From: Azospirillum picis | Lineage (GTDB): Bacteria > Pseudomonadota > Alphaproteobacteria > Azospirillales > Azospirillaceae | DNA length: 64,000 nt | Assembly (NCBI RefSeq): GCF_017876115.1 | Contig: NZ_JAGINO010000003.1 | Span: 310,001-374,000, forward strand | Direction: 5' to 3' | In this document: in pieces, positions 27,771 to 36,694 of the stretch | How the letters are laid out: the number at the start of each line of letters is the position of its first letter | Numbering within the stretch: position 1 is the first letter of the stretch | Made by a program: the position numbers and the translations under genes | Notes under the pieces: generated by a model | Told to the model about the DNA's origin: nothing | Seen by the model: the letters and a program-made list of their open reading frames with translations, nothing else | Database searches by the model: none

Positions 27771-28622
27771 TCAGGAATTCATTTTCCCATACACCTCCTC
27801 GGCCACTCCGGACAGGGTGTCGCGATCGGCCTCGCCAGTGACCGCAATCGCCAACCCATTGTCCTGCCAATACAAAGCGCGGAGCCCGTCGTCCTGGGCG
27901 AAGCGGAAGGCGGAACCGGAGGTGTTGGGAGAGGGCCGGATATACAACGTGATGCGGCGCCCTGCCGCATCCTCGTACATGTAAAGAGCCACAGGGCCAG
28001 CGGAATCGGCCAAAAGCCGCCCGCCGATCAATTGATAGCCACCACGTGTGACCGTTGGGCAACGCATGCTCTTGCCCAGCCGCTTCGACAGCCAGTTGAC
28101 CAGATGGGCCTCCTGGTCGACCCCGATCTCGACCGGATGGCGGACCTCGACCGAGAAGACGCGGTGGGCGGCGACGGCGTCGGCGATGAAGGCGGCGGTC
28201 AGCGGATCGGCATGCCAGCCGACACGGTCGCGCAGCAGCCAGCCGCTGGCGCCGCCGGCGACGAACACCAGCAGGGAGGCGGCGACCGCCAGCCCGCCCA
28301 CGGCCGCACGGCTCCAGCCCCTGCCCCATGCCGCGCCCCATGTCGCCTCCCGGATCATACCCCATCGCCGCGGGGGTTTGTCGTCGGGCTCTCGGGCGGC
28401 GAAGGGCGGCGTCAACCGGTCGGGCAGCGGCTGGTCGAGCAGCGGCCCGAAGCTCTGCATCATCAGGCTGCGCTGCGCGCGGTAACGCTCCAGGCGCAGG
28501 GCGTCTTCGGGATGGTCGGCAAGATGGCGCTCGACCTCGGCCAGGCGCTCTTCCGGCAACTCGCCGTCCAGCCAAGCGTGCAGGTCTGCCTCGGTCACCG
28601 GATTGCGGTTGCCGCTCATCAT
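27771..28622 (-). CDS. Membrane-anchored anti-sigma factor
   Basis: 283 residues. The N-terminal cytoplasmic domain (about 10-60: EADLHAWLDGELPEER, AEVERHLADHP) is the anti-sigma fold usual for ECF partners. It lacks a clear H-x3-C-x2-C zinc motif. One membrane helix lies at about 105-125 (GGLAVAASLLVFVAGGASGWLL) and the C-terminal 160 residues are periplasmic. Its ATG overlaps the stop of the sigma gene by four bases (ATGA), so the pair is translationally coupled. The signal that releases the sigma factor is unknown. Confidence 0.9.
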   Translation of the reverse strand: MMSGNRNPVTEADLHAWLDGELPEERLAEVERHLADHPEDALRLERYRAQRSLMMQSFGPLLDQPLPDRLTPPFAAREPDDKPPRRWGMIREATWGAAWGRGWSRAAVGGLAVAASLLVFVAGGASGWLLRDRVGWHADPLTAAFIADAVAAHRVFSVEVRHPVEIGVDQEAHLVNWLSKRLGKSMRCPTVTRGGYQLIGGRLLADSAGPVALYMYEDAAGRRITLYIRPSPNTSGSAFRFAQDDGLRALYWQDNGLAIAVTGEADRDTLSGVAEEVYGKMNS

Positions 28623-29137
28623 TTGATCCTCCTCACCACCTGCTGCGCTCCGCCGTCCAGCAGGGTCCTCAGCTTTTCGCGCGCCCGGGCCAGCCGCGAC
28701 ATCACCGTCCCGATCGGCAGTTCCAGCACCTCCGCCACCTCGCGGTAGGACAGGCCTTCCATTCCCGTCAGCAGCAGGATGGTGCGGTGTTCGTCGGTCA
28801 GTTGGGCGAAGGCACGGACGAAGTCGCGCACGGCGCCGCGGTCGGCCGCCGGCGCGCTCAGCGCCATGTCGTCGGCCAGCTCCTCCACCGGCACCTCGGT
28901 GCCGCGGCGGCGGCGGCCACGCTGGCCGGAAATGTACAGGTTGTGCAGGATCGTCATCAGCCAGCCGCCGAGCTTCGACGGATCGCGTAGGGCATGGCGG
29001 TTGGCCAGCGCCTTCTCGACACAGTCCTGCACCAGATCGTCGGCGTCCGGCCGGTTGCCCACCAGGGCGGTGGCGTAGCGCCGCAGCCGCGGCACATGCG
29101 CGGCGATGGCGTGGTCGTCGATGTCGGGGGGGCTCAT
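28619..29137 (-). CDS. ECF RNA polymerase sigma factor
   Basis: About 172 residues from the ATG at 29137; a GTG at 29206 would give 195 and lies 7 bases after the upstream gene's stop. Region 2 shows RYATALVGNRPDADDLVQDC and LGGWLMTILHNLY; region 4 shows EGLSYREVAEVLELPIGTVMSRLARAREKL, the expected helix-turn-helix. It overlaps its anti-sigma gene by four bases. The position directly behind the isocitrate dehydrogenase gene on the same strand allows read-through from it. The regulon is unknown. Confidence 0.9.
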   Translation of the reverse strand: MSPPDIDDHAIAAHVPRLRRYATALVGNRPDADDLVQDCVEKALANRHALRDPSKLGGWLMTILHNLYISGQRGRRRRGTEVPVEELADDMALSAPAADRGAVRDFVRAFAQLTDEHRTILLLTGMEGLSYREVAEVLELPIGTVMSRLARAREKLRTLLDGGAQQVVRRIK

Positions 29138-29212
29138 GTCGGGTCCGGCTTTGGCGTCGTCACCGGGGATGACGCTTCCATCCGGTCCTTTATTCCCGGC
29201 TGCCACGCGCGC

Positions 29213-30658
29213 TCACAGCCCCGGCGACGAGAAGCCTGCCTTGCCGTCGAAGTTGCACAGGTTCTCGGTCTGGGTGAAGTCGATGCCGGCATCGGCCAGC
29301 CGCCCCAGCAGCTCGACGATGGCGCCGTGCTGCACCGGCCCGCTCTGCGACAGGAAACGGCAACGCCAATGGTCGGTGCAGAAGACGCCGAGGTTGCCGT
29401 CGGGCCAGACCCGCTGCGACCGGTTGGAGATCGTGGCAAGCTTCATCGTCTCGGTCGACAGCGGCAGGATCAGTTCCGCCAGATCGTCCGGTTCGCCGCC
29501 CGACCATTGCAGGAAGACGTCGACCCCCACCAGTTCCTTCACGGCGCGGACGCGCGGCGCCAGCCGGTTCAAGCCGTCGTAGGCCGGCCGCGCGGTGGAA
29601 TAGCCGACCGGCGCCATCGTCACCGGCGTCTGTCCCAGCCGCTCCACCACCGCATCGGCGAAGGCGTGGGTGCCGGCGCGCACGCGCCCCAGGCCGCGGG
29701 CGTAGATGTCGGCGGTGTGGACGCCGTCCTCGATCGTCTTCAGCCAGGCATTGTGGATGCGCGCCGCGATGTCGCCCTGGCCGATATGGACCAGCATCAT
29801 CACCGCGGCCATCAGCAGCCCCGACGGGTTGGCGATGCCCTGCCCGGCGATCATCGGGGCGGAGCCGTGGATCGCCTCGAACATGGCGCAGGTCTCGCCG
29901 ATGTTGGCGGAGCCGGCGAGCCCGACCGAACCCGTGAGCTGTGCGGCGATGTCCGACACGATGTCGCCGTACAGGTTCAGGGTGACGATGACGTCGAAGC
30001 GTTCCGGCTGGTCGGCCAGCCGGGCGGCGCCGATGTCGACGATCATGTGGTCGGCCTTGATCTCCGGGTAATCCGCGGCGATCTCGTAGAAGATCTTCAG
30101 GAACAGCCCGTCCGTCATCTTCATGACGTTGTCCTTGACGAAGGCCGTCACCTTCTGGCGATGGTTGGACCGGGCGAAATCGAAGGCGTAGCGGACGATG
30201 CGCTCCGACCCCGGGCGGGAGATCAGCTTCACCGACTGGATCACGTCGTCGGTCTGCCGGTGCTCGATCCCGGCGTAGAGATCCTCCTCGTTCTCGCGGA
30301 TGATCACCACGTCCATGCGCGGGTGCCGCGTGCGCACATAGGGATGATAGGACACGCAGGGCCGCACGTTGGCGAACAGCCCGAGCGTGGTGCGGGCGAC
30401 CACGTTCAGCGACTTGTTGCCGTAGCCCTGCGGCATGGTGATCGGGCCTTTCAGGAAGACCCGGGTGCGGCGGATCGATCCCCAGCCGGCGGCGTCCAGT
30501 CCGCCGGGATGGCCGCGCTTGTAGACCGCCTCGCCGGCCGGAACCTCCTCCACCTTGAGCCGCGCGCCTGCCGCGTTCATCACATGCAGCACCGCGTCGG
30601 TGATTTCCGGGCCGATGCCGTCGCCTCTCGCGACCGTGATGGGGGTGATGTCACGCAT
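29213..30658 (-). CDS. Second NADP-dependent isocitrate dehydrogenase (Thermus/Rickettsia-like type)
   Basis: 481 residues from the ATG at 30658, which has GGAG upstream. It belongs to the isocitrate/isopropylmalate dehydrogenase superfamily: TVARGDGIGPEI at the start, RENEEDLYAGIEHRQ, DIVSDIAAQLTGSVG with metal-binding aspartates, and EAIHGSAP. The C-terminal extension of about 140 residues (from about 340) matches the long Thermus/Rickettsia-type isocitrate dehydrogenases rather than LeuB. The dimeric icd is only about 4 kb away. The two are unrelated at subfamily level, so redundancy or different cofactor or regulation is likely. The sigma/anti-sigma genes follow directly. Confidence 0.88.
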   Translation of the reverse strand: MRDITPITVARGDGIGPEITDAVLHVMNAAGARLKVEEVPAGEAVYKRGHPGGLDAAGWGSIRRTRVFLKGPITMPQGYGNKSLNVVARTTLGLFANVRPCVSYHPYVRTRHPRMDVVIIRENEEDLYAGIEHRQTDDVIQSVKLISRPGSERIVRYAFDFARSNHRQKVTAFVKDNVMKMTDGLFLKIFYEIAADYPEIKADHMIVDIGAARLADQPERFDVIVTLNLYGDIVSDIAAQLTGSVGLAGSANIGETCAMFEAIHGSAPMIAGQGIANPSGLLMAAVMMLVHIGQGDIAARIHNAWLKTIEDGVHTADIYARGLGRVRAGTHAFADAVVERLGQTPVTMAPVGYSTARPAYDGLNRLAPRVRAVKELVGVDVFLQWSGGEPDDLAELILPLSTETMKLATISNRSQRVWPDGNLGVFCTDHWRCRFLSQSGPVQHGAIVELLGRLADAGIDFTQTENLCNFDGKAGFSSPGL

Positions 30659-30891
30659 GCACTCACTCCAAGGGGACGCGCGACCGTAGACGGAAACCGG
30701 GGGCTTTTTCAATGGTTGGCGGCGGCGGCAAAAAGCGCCGGAAAGCGGCGGCCGGCGCCTTGCGCGGGCAGGCGCCGGACGGGTGGACCGGCCCGCCGCA
30801 TGTGGTGACCGGATGTTTCTTGCCCTTCGCCGCCAAAACCCGCTCACTGTCCACCCGCCCCCCGCCAGAGACGACGGACCCACGCCCTCCC

Positions 30892-33192
30892 ATGAGCGAC
30901 GCCGCCTTCGAGAAGACCACGCGCACGCCCTCCCCCGACCATCGGCGCAAGCGGCTGACGGCTTCGCTGATGATCGGGCTGGTCGCCGGCATCGACAATC
31001 TCGGCAACGGGCTGGCGATCGCGGCGCTGCTGTTCGCCGGGCCGCTGGCATCGGGCCTCGGCGCCGGGGTCGGCGTGGTGCTGCTCAGTGCCGCCATCCT
31101 CGCCCTGCTGGTGGCACTGCGCAGCACCCAGCCGAACTCGGTCGCCCTGGTGCAGGAAACCGGCGTCGCCATCCTGGCCGCCACCGTGGCCGCCATGGCC
31201 ACCGACCTCGGGGACGCGCCCGACGCGGTCAAGGTGGCGACCGCGCTGGCGATTCTCGGCGGCAGCACGCTGGTCACCGGCGCGTTGTTCTGGCTCGTCG
31301 GCCACTTGCGGCTGGGCAAGCTGGTGCGTTTCTTTCCCTATCCGGTCGTCGCGGGCTTCCTCGCCGGGTCGGGCTGGCTGCTGGTGGAGGGCGCGCTGGT
31401 CATGATCACCGGCCGGCACGGCCTTGCCGACGGGCTTCCGCGGCTCGCCGATCCGGCCATCGCCGTCACCATGCTGGCGGCGGTCGCGCTGGCCGCCCTG
31501 CTGCTGCTGGCGATGCGGCGCAGCGACAGCCCCTTCGCCATGCCGGGCCTGTTGCTCGCCGCCGCGCTGGCCTTCCACGCCCTTCTCCCGGCCTTCGGGC
31601 TGACGACGGCGCAGGCACGCGTCTGGGGATGGCTGCCGTCCGTCTCGGAAGGAGCGGCCCTGCGCGTGCCGTTGCCGACGGAGATCCTGGCGCTGGCCGA
31701 CTGGCACCGCGTGCTGGCGGCGCTGCCGGCCATGCTGTCGGTGGCGGTGCTGGGCATGCTCGGCCTGCTCCTGAACGTCAGCGGCATCGAACTCGCCCAG
31801 GGCGAGCACGCGGAAGGGGAGCGCCCTGACGGGGAGCGCGCTGGCGGGGGACAGGGCCGGGGCAGCGATATCGACGCCGATGCCGAACTGCGCTGCACCG
31901 GCATCGCCAACCTGCTGGCGGGTGGGATCGGCGGGCCGTCCGGCTATGTCGGGCTGGGGATGACCCTGCTGGCCGGCCGGCTCGGCGCCACCGGCCGCGG
32001 CGCCGGGCTTGCCACCGCCGCCACCATCCTGGCCGGCCTGTTCGTCGCCGGCTGGCTGGTGTCGGTGACGCCGGTGTTCCTGACCGCCGGGCTGATCCTG
32101 TTTCTCGGCGTCGAGCTGCTTCAGGAATGGCTGTTCGGGGCCCGCCGCCGCCTGCCGCCGGCCGAGTGGCTGATCGTCGCGGCGGTGGTGCTGGCCATCG
32201 CCGGGGTCGGCTTCATCGAGGGCCTGGCGCTCGGGCTGGCGGTGTCGCTGGCGATGTTCGTCTACAGCTACTCCCGGCTGCCGGTGATCCGCAGTCGCCA
32301 CAGCGGCGCCGACCTGCGCAGCCGCGTCGATCGCAGCCCTGCGGCCGGACTGCACCTGACGAACGCCGGCATGGCGATCGAGGCGCTCCAACTCCAGGGC
32401 TACCTGTTCTTCGGCACCGCGGAGCAGATCGTCGCCCCGGTCCGCGAGCGGTTGGAGCGGCCGGGCTGGCGGCCTCTGCGCTTCCTCGTCATCGACTTCC
32501 GTCACATCAAGGGCATGGACTCGGCCGCCGCCAGCGTCTTCCGCCGCGTCCGCAACCTGCTGGAGGGTGCCGGCGCGGTGCTGGTTCTCAGCGCCCTTCC
32601 CCCGGCGGTCGAAACCGCCTTCCGCCGCGGCGGCCTCGATCCCGACCGCGATCCGGCGCTGCGCCGGGCAGCCGACCTCGACCATGCGCTGGAGGCCTGC
32701 GAGGACGCGCTGCTGGCCGGCCACGCCGGTTCCGGCAATGGTACGGCCGCCGATGCCCCCCTGCTGCATCACCTGCAGGCGATGACCGGTCCCCACCCGC
32801 GCCTTGCCGATGCCGTCGCCGCCCTCGACACCTTGCATCTGCAGCCCGAAGACCTGTTGATCCGCGCCGGCGAGGCGGCCAGCGACGTCTTCATCATCGG
32901 GCGCGGCCGGGTGAAGGTGCAGGTCACCCTGCCCGGCGGCCGCCCCTTGCGTCTGCGCACCATGACCGCCGGCGCCGTGGTCGGCGAGATCGCCCTGCTG
33001 CTGGGCCAAGCCCGCGGCGCCGACGTGGTGATCGAAACCCCCGCCACCATCCACCGCCTGACCGCCGCGACACTCGCCCGCCTGGAACGCGAGGATCCGG
33101 AACTGGCGCTGCTGCTTCATCGCATCCTGGCGACCAACCTGGCAGAGAAGATGACCCAGGCCAACCGCATGATCGAGCAGGCCGCAATCTAG
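30892..33192 (+). CDS. SulP-family anion transporter fused to STAS and cNMP-binding domains
   Basis: 766 residues from the ATG at 30892. About ten to twelve membrane helices fill residues 22-470; PYPVVAGFLAGSGWLL is typical of SulP carriers. The cytoplasmic loop at about 305-330 is acidic with GER repeats. A STAS domain follows at about 490-590 (FLVIDFRHIKGMDSAAASVF). A third, Crp-like cyclic-nucleotide-binding domain at about 640-766 holds FIIGRGRVKV and GAVVGEIALLLGQARGADV. The combination suggests anion (sulfate, bicarbonate or similar) transport gated by a nucleotide; the substrate is not evident. Related fusions are known in fungi and other bacteria. Confidence 0.9.
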   Translation: MSDAAFEKTTRTPSPDHRRKRLTASLMIGLVAGIDNLGNGLAIAALLFAGPLASGLGAGVGVVLLSAAILALLVALRSTQPNSVALVQETGVAILAATVAAMATDLGDAPDAVKVATALAILGGSTLVTGALFWLVGHLRLGKLVRFFPYPVVAGFLAGSGWLLVEGALVMITGRHGLADGLPRLADPAIAVTMLAAVALAALLLLAMRRSDSPFAMPGLLLAAALAFHALLPAFGLTTAQARVWGWLPSVSEGAALRVPLPTEILALADWHRVLAALPAMLSVAVLGMLGLLLNVSGIELAQGEHAEGERPDGERAGGGQGRGSDIDADAELRCTGIANLLAGGIGGPSGYVGLGMTLLAGRLGATGRGAGLATAATILAGLFVAGWLVSVTPVFLTAGLILFLGVELLQEWLFGARRRLPPAEWLIVAAVVLAIAGVGFIEGLALGLAVSLAMFVYSYSRLPVIRSRHSGADLRSRVDRSPAAGLHLTNAGMAIEALQLQGYLFFGTAEQIVAPVRERLERPGWRPLRFLVIDFRHIKGMDSAAASVFRRVRNLLEGAGAVLVLSALPPAVETAFRRGGLDPDRDPALRRAADLDHALEACEDALLAGHAGSGNGTAADAPLLHHLQAMTGPHPRLADAVAALDTLHLQPEDLLIRAGEAASDVFIIGRGRVKVQVTLPGGRPLRLRTMTAGAVVGEIALLLGQARGADVVIETPATIHRLTAATLARLEREDPELALLLHRILATNLAEKMTQANRMIEQAAI

Positions 33193-33274
33193 GCACGGCA
33201 GTCCCCTCCGCGATCCTGCCCGCCTTGCCGCCCCCTTGCCGGAGAGCAAACACGACACCAGCAAGGCAACAGCC

Positions 33275-33299
33275 CCCTCTCCCGCGACGCGGGGGAGGG
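33275..33299. repeat. REP-like palindrome after the SulP gene
   Basis: CCCTCTCCCGCG at 33275-33286 faces CGCGGGGGAGGG at 33288-33299 across one base, with one mismatch. It is followed by GTCGGGGAAGGGG-type sequence. The same C/G-rich word family appears in the repeats at 48493-48554 and 55149-55210. It lies 83 bases after the transporter stop. Confidence 0.6.
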
Positions 33300-33482
33300 T
33301 CGGGGAAGGGGTGAGGCATCGACGCCATTAATACGTATGCCCAGCAATCACCCCGTGCCCTCCGGGTGTAGCCTTCACCATGCGTGTGACCCGATCCGTC
33401 CCCCCTGTCCGCCGGATCGAGCCGCCCTGCGACACTACACAGTCCCGCTCCCGTCTCCGGATGGGAAGTAAGGAGTCCGGCC

Positions 33483-34295
33483 ATGGCGCACCGCTGGTAC
33501 ATGCCCGATCATCAAGCCCCGCTGGCCGACATGCTGGTCGTCCCCAGGGACATCCGCATCCGCCCCATCGATGCCGGGATGCTTCTGGATGCCCTGGCGC
33601 TCGGCTGGCGCGATTTCCTGGCAGCGCCGACGCAGTTGCTGTTCCTCGGCATCATCTACCCGCTGGTCGGTCTCGTCGCCGCGCGCGTGTCCTTCGGCGG
33701 CGATCTCATGCCGCTGTTCTACCCGCTGGTCGCCGGCCTTGCCTTCGTCGGCCCCTTGGCCGCCGTGGGCATCTATGAACTGAGCCGACGCCGCGAGCAG
33801 GGCCAGCCGGCTTCCTGGATCAACACGCTGGACGTCCTCCGGTCCAAGGCGATCTGGTCCATCGCGGCGCTCGGGCTGCTGATGCTGACGCTCTATGTGC
33901 TGTGGCTGGGGGCGGCGCAGCTCGTCTACGACCATACACTGGGCCGGCTGGAGCCGGACTCGGTTTCCGGATTCACGAACCTGCTGTTCACCACGCCCGA
34001 GGGCTGGCAGATGATCGTGCTGGGCAACGCCGTCGGCCTGCTGTCCGCCGTCACCGCCCTGGCGCTGAGCGTGGTGTCGTTCCCGATGATGCTCCACCGC
34101 GGTACCGACTGGATCACCGCGATGCAGACTTCGATCCGCGTGGTGATGGCGAACCCCGGCCCGATGATGCTGTGGGGCGCGATCGTGGTGGTGGCGCTGG
34201 CACTGGGCTGCCTGCCGGCCTTCGTCGGGCTGGCGGTCGTCATGCCGGTGCTGGGCCACGCGACGTGGCACCTGTACCGGCAGGCGGTGCGTTGA
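33483..34295 (+). CDS. DUF2189 family membrane protein
   Basis: 270 residues with a strong ribosome site (AAGGAG). After a soluble start (RDIRIRPIDAGMLLDALALGWRDF, the family signature), six hydrophobic helices follow (about 55-80, 88-105, 125-150, 180-205, 225-245 and 245-260). DUF2189 membrane proteins are common in proteobacteria, often near cytochrome oxidase genes; the function is not established. The gene is the last normal-GC gene before the AT-rich patch. Confidence 0.85.
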   Translation: MAHRWYMPDHQAPLADMLVVPRDIRIRPIDAGMLLDALALGWRDFLAAPTQLLFLGIIYPLVGLVAARVSFGGDLMPLFYPLVAGLAFVGPLAAVGIYELSRRREQGQPASWINTLDVLRSKAIWSIAALGLLMLTLYVLWLGAAQLVYDHTLGRLEPDSVSGFTNLLFTTPEGWQMIVLGNAVGLLSAVTALALSVVSFPMMLHRGTDWITAMQTSIRVVMANPGPMMLWGAIVVVALALGCLPAFVGLAVVMPVLGHATWHLYRQAVR

Positions 34296-34309
34296 CCGCC
34301 GCAATCTGA

Positions 34310-34870
34310 TTCTCTGGACGCCTGTCCGGAGGGAACCAGCGATCAATGCGCGACAGGGTCCAGGATTTGCGTGTCGACCGCAGCGATTCAGGGTCGTGGA
34401 CAGTCAGCCGTTGAGAGCATCTGCCTCCAAGCATCGCAGTTTCGACGTCCGCCAGAAGACCGGCGGGCGCAAAACGCACATTGCGATGGATAGCATTGGC
34501 CGATTGCCGATGGTCGACCTGACCACGGCCGACCACTCATTCCGACGGAACGCCGACACTCCCGGGCATCAGGCCCGAGCGTCGTTCTTGGATGCGACCG
34601 CCTCGCCGACAGCGTCCATGATCGCAAGAGGTCGATGAACGAGGCCGTGTTCCTTGATGTCCCCGTCGAGCTGGTTCGGCGAGCCGCTTCCGTATCGGGG
34701 GGCAAGGCCATGCCCGCGTGCCGGGTGGGTGAGAGGCGTTCGGGTGGGTGAGCTCCTGGAGGCGCCTAGTTCTCGATTACGCAAAGCGGATTGACGTCTC
34801 CGACAACGGGTTGCCGCTCGCTATATCCATAGCTTCCACTCCGACGAGCGTACACTTGAAGCAACCGTAA
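34310..34870 (+). pseudogene. IS5-type transposase remnant with several frameshifts
   Basis: Fragments of an IS5-family DDE transposase lie in order but in three frames. At 34346 there is MRDRVQDLR; from 34396 VDSQ and then GGRKTHIAMDSIGRLPMVDL with T-T-A-D after it (around 34462); FLDVPVELVRR at 34650-34682; and RLVLDYAKRIDVS at 34763-34801. These match the family's R-E-R-V, D-S-Q, G-R-K-x-H-I-x-x-D, F-L-D-x-x-x-E-x-V-R-R and R-L-V-x-D-Y-x-x-R-I-D-V-S segments. At least three frame changes and internal stops make it non-functional. No intact terminal inverted repeats were identified. The outer limits given are approximate. Confidence 0.75.
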
Positions 34871-34969
34871 AGCGGACCTGAAAGACTGCACTTATCACAT
34901 GGTCATATATTCGCCGTCGTGTTATTTCGAATAGTAACGAAATTTCATGGCGAGCGTGGAGAGTCAGCG

Positions 34970-35482
34970 ATGGTGCGTTTTGTCATCACGGCATTTTTCA
35001 TCGGCGCACTCATGACAAACGTCTCACAAGCCGCCGAAGTTAAAAAGTTATCTACGCCCATACAAATACCGCCGTCGGACGAGGCGGTTCTGATGATCAA
35101 GGATTCGGCGGGAAAAACAATATTGACAATGAAGCAGTTGGAAAATTTTCCAATGTATGAAACTCACATGAAAACTTTATGGACACCAGCCAGCACATGG
35201 GTTGGCATCAAGTTGGTCGACTTGCTTTCAGCATATGGAGCTCTCTCAAGCGAACGCTTCATTTTTCGAGCTACCAATGAATACAGCATAAGATTGAAAC
35301 GAGCGGATATCGAGGCCGGCGATCCGATTGTAGCCACGCGCATTAATGGCATGCCTATCGATCCGGAAAATAAAGGGCCCTTGTTCCTCATATGGCCTAA
35401 AGTGGCCGAAGAGGTCATGTCCGGGACAGTGGCAGAGTCAGATTGGATATGGTCTCTCAATAAGATCGAGGTCATCCGATAA
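34970..35482 (+). CDS. Periplasmic sulfite-oxidase-fold (molybdopterin-binding-like) protein
   Basis: 170 residues from the ATG at 34970 with GGAGAG upstream. A signal peptide (about 1-23, ending S-Q-A-A) targets the periplasm. The mature part follows the oxidoreductase molybdopterin-binding fold: LTMKQLENFP, TLWTPASTWVGIKLVDLL, then NEYSIRLKRADIE and NKGPLFLIWP. There is no cysteine at all, so the residue that would ligate molybdenum is missing. Binding-only or sensory use is more likely than catalysis. The next gene, a membrane diguanylate cyclase, starts immediately after the stop. Codon use is far more AT-rich than in the neighbours, suggesting acquisition. Confidence 0.8.
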   Translation: MVRFVITAFFIGALMTNVSQAAEVKKLSTPIQIPPSDEAVLMIKDSAGKTILTMKQLENFPMYETHMKTLWTPASTWVGIKLVDLLSAYGALSSERFIFRATNEYSIRLKRADIEAGDPIVATRINGMPIDPENKGPLFLIWPKVAEEVMSGTVAESDWIWSLNKIEVIR

Positions 35483-36580
35483 ATGAAAAATAAGGCATTC
35501 ATAGCTGTTATATTTTATGCCCTGTCATCGTTTTCGATATTGCTTTTTTCTTACCGCAGCATCAATGAAGCAAATAGTATGCGGCCAACGCAACTTTTAT
35601 CTTTGGTGCATTACGTCGAAAGCCTTGCATCCGATGTTGCACTCTATCGAATAGCCGGCGACCGCATCCCTGCGCAGTCGCCGGGAAGCGTATCATCCAT
35701 CATCAGAAATACGGAATCGATCAAGTCCGTTCGCGGCGTCTTCCAGTCCTTACCCGATGAACTTCAGAAAGATTTCCAAAGCGTTGAAGAGTATGTTTCA
35801 CAGCTTCACGATGTCTTGTCTCCCGAGCAGCGGCAGCAAATTGGAGAAGATCTAAATGACTCCGTCAGGCTTCTTGTTGGTTCTATAAATTATTATTCTA
35901 ACAATGAGGTTGCAAAGCAAACTCGCGAATTGCGACTCTACACGGTCATTTCGGGCACTCTTGCTGCAATCGCCGTTTTGGCGGGTGGAGGCGTTCTTGT
36001 TCTCGTCTTTCTTCTGATTAGAAAAAATAAGGAATTGAAAACGCTGGCGACCATGGATGCATTGACGGCATTGCCAAATCGCCGCTCCGCCTACATTCAA
36101 GCAGAAACGTTGTTCAAATTGGCGGAGCGAAGCCAAACGGAAGTTTCCGTCGCTGTGGTGGATATAGATCATTTCAAGAAGATCAATGATGGATCAGGGC
36201 ATCCGGCCGGTGACATGGTCCTGCAGGAAGTTGCACGTATCATTGCGCGGTCTTGCCGCAAAAGCGATGTTGTTGCAAGGCTGGGTGGAGAGGAGTTCCT
36301 CATCATCATGCCGGACACCAATAACCTTGGCGCCAATAATTTATGCGAAAAGGTAAGGTCTTCGATCGAGAGTGCACCGATATCTTACTCGGGGACGGCT
36401 ATACCCGTCACTGTAAGCATCGGCCTTTCAACCAGGGGATCGGAAGACAGAAGCTTCGAAGAATTGTATAAAAACGCCGACAAGGCGCTATACGTCGCTA
36501 AAGATGCTGGAAGAAATCGTGTTGTTTCGGCGCAAACCTACACCGGCCTTTCAAGTTTATTGGAGCAAATTACGGTCTGA
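35483..36580 (+). CDS. Membrane diguanylate cyclase (GGDEF)
   Basis: 365 residues; the ATG directly follows the previous stop codon. Membrane helices at about 5-23 and 155-179 enclose a periplasmic domain of about 130 helical residues with no recognised ligand family. The GGDEF domain (about 190-350) has LTALPNRR, the substrate/metal D-I-D-H-F-K-K, an intact GGEEF signature (268-272) and an RxxD inhibitory site (R259-D262) five residues before it. It should therefore make cyclic di-GMP and be feedback-inhibited. The periplasmic partner encoded just upstream is the obvious candidate input. The gene is AT-rich, unlike its flanks. Confidence 0.93.
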   Translation: MKNKAFIAVIFYALSSFSILLFSYRSINEANSMRPTQLLSLVHYVESLASDVALYRIAGDRIPAQSPGSVSSIIRNTESIKSVRGVFQSLPDELQKDFQSVEEYVSQLHDVLSPEQRQQIGEDLNDSVRLLVGSINYYSNNEVAKQTRELRLYTVISGTLAAIAVLAGGGVLVLVFLLIRKNKELKTLATMDALTALPNRRSAYIQAETLFKLAERSQTEVSVAVVDIDHFKKINDGSGHPAGDMVLQEVARIIARSCRKSDVVARLGGEEFLIIMPDTNNLGANNLCEKVRSSIESAPISYSGTAIPVTVSIGLSTRGSEDRSFEELYKNADKALYVAKDAGRNRVVSAQTYTGLSSLLEQITV

Positions 36581-36694
36581 TGGTGGTGAAATTTACATAG
36601 CTTCATTTTCCATTTTTTCCTAATAATTCATCATCCTGAAATTTCTGTTTGAAATATATCACGACAGATCGTTGCAACCGGATATTCAGTCCCC

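Noticed and set aside
32127..33314. 395-codon plus-strand frame inside the SulP gene
   Set aside because: Arginine/proline-rich shadow of the SulP-STAS-cNMP frame.
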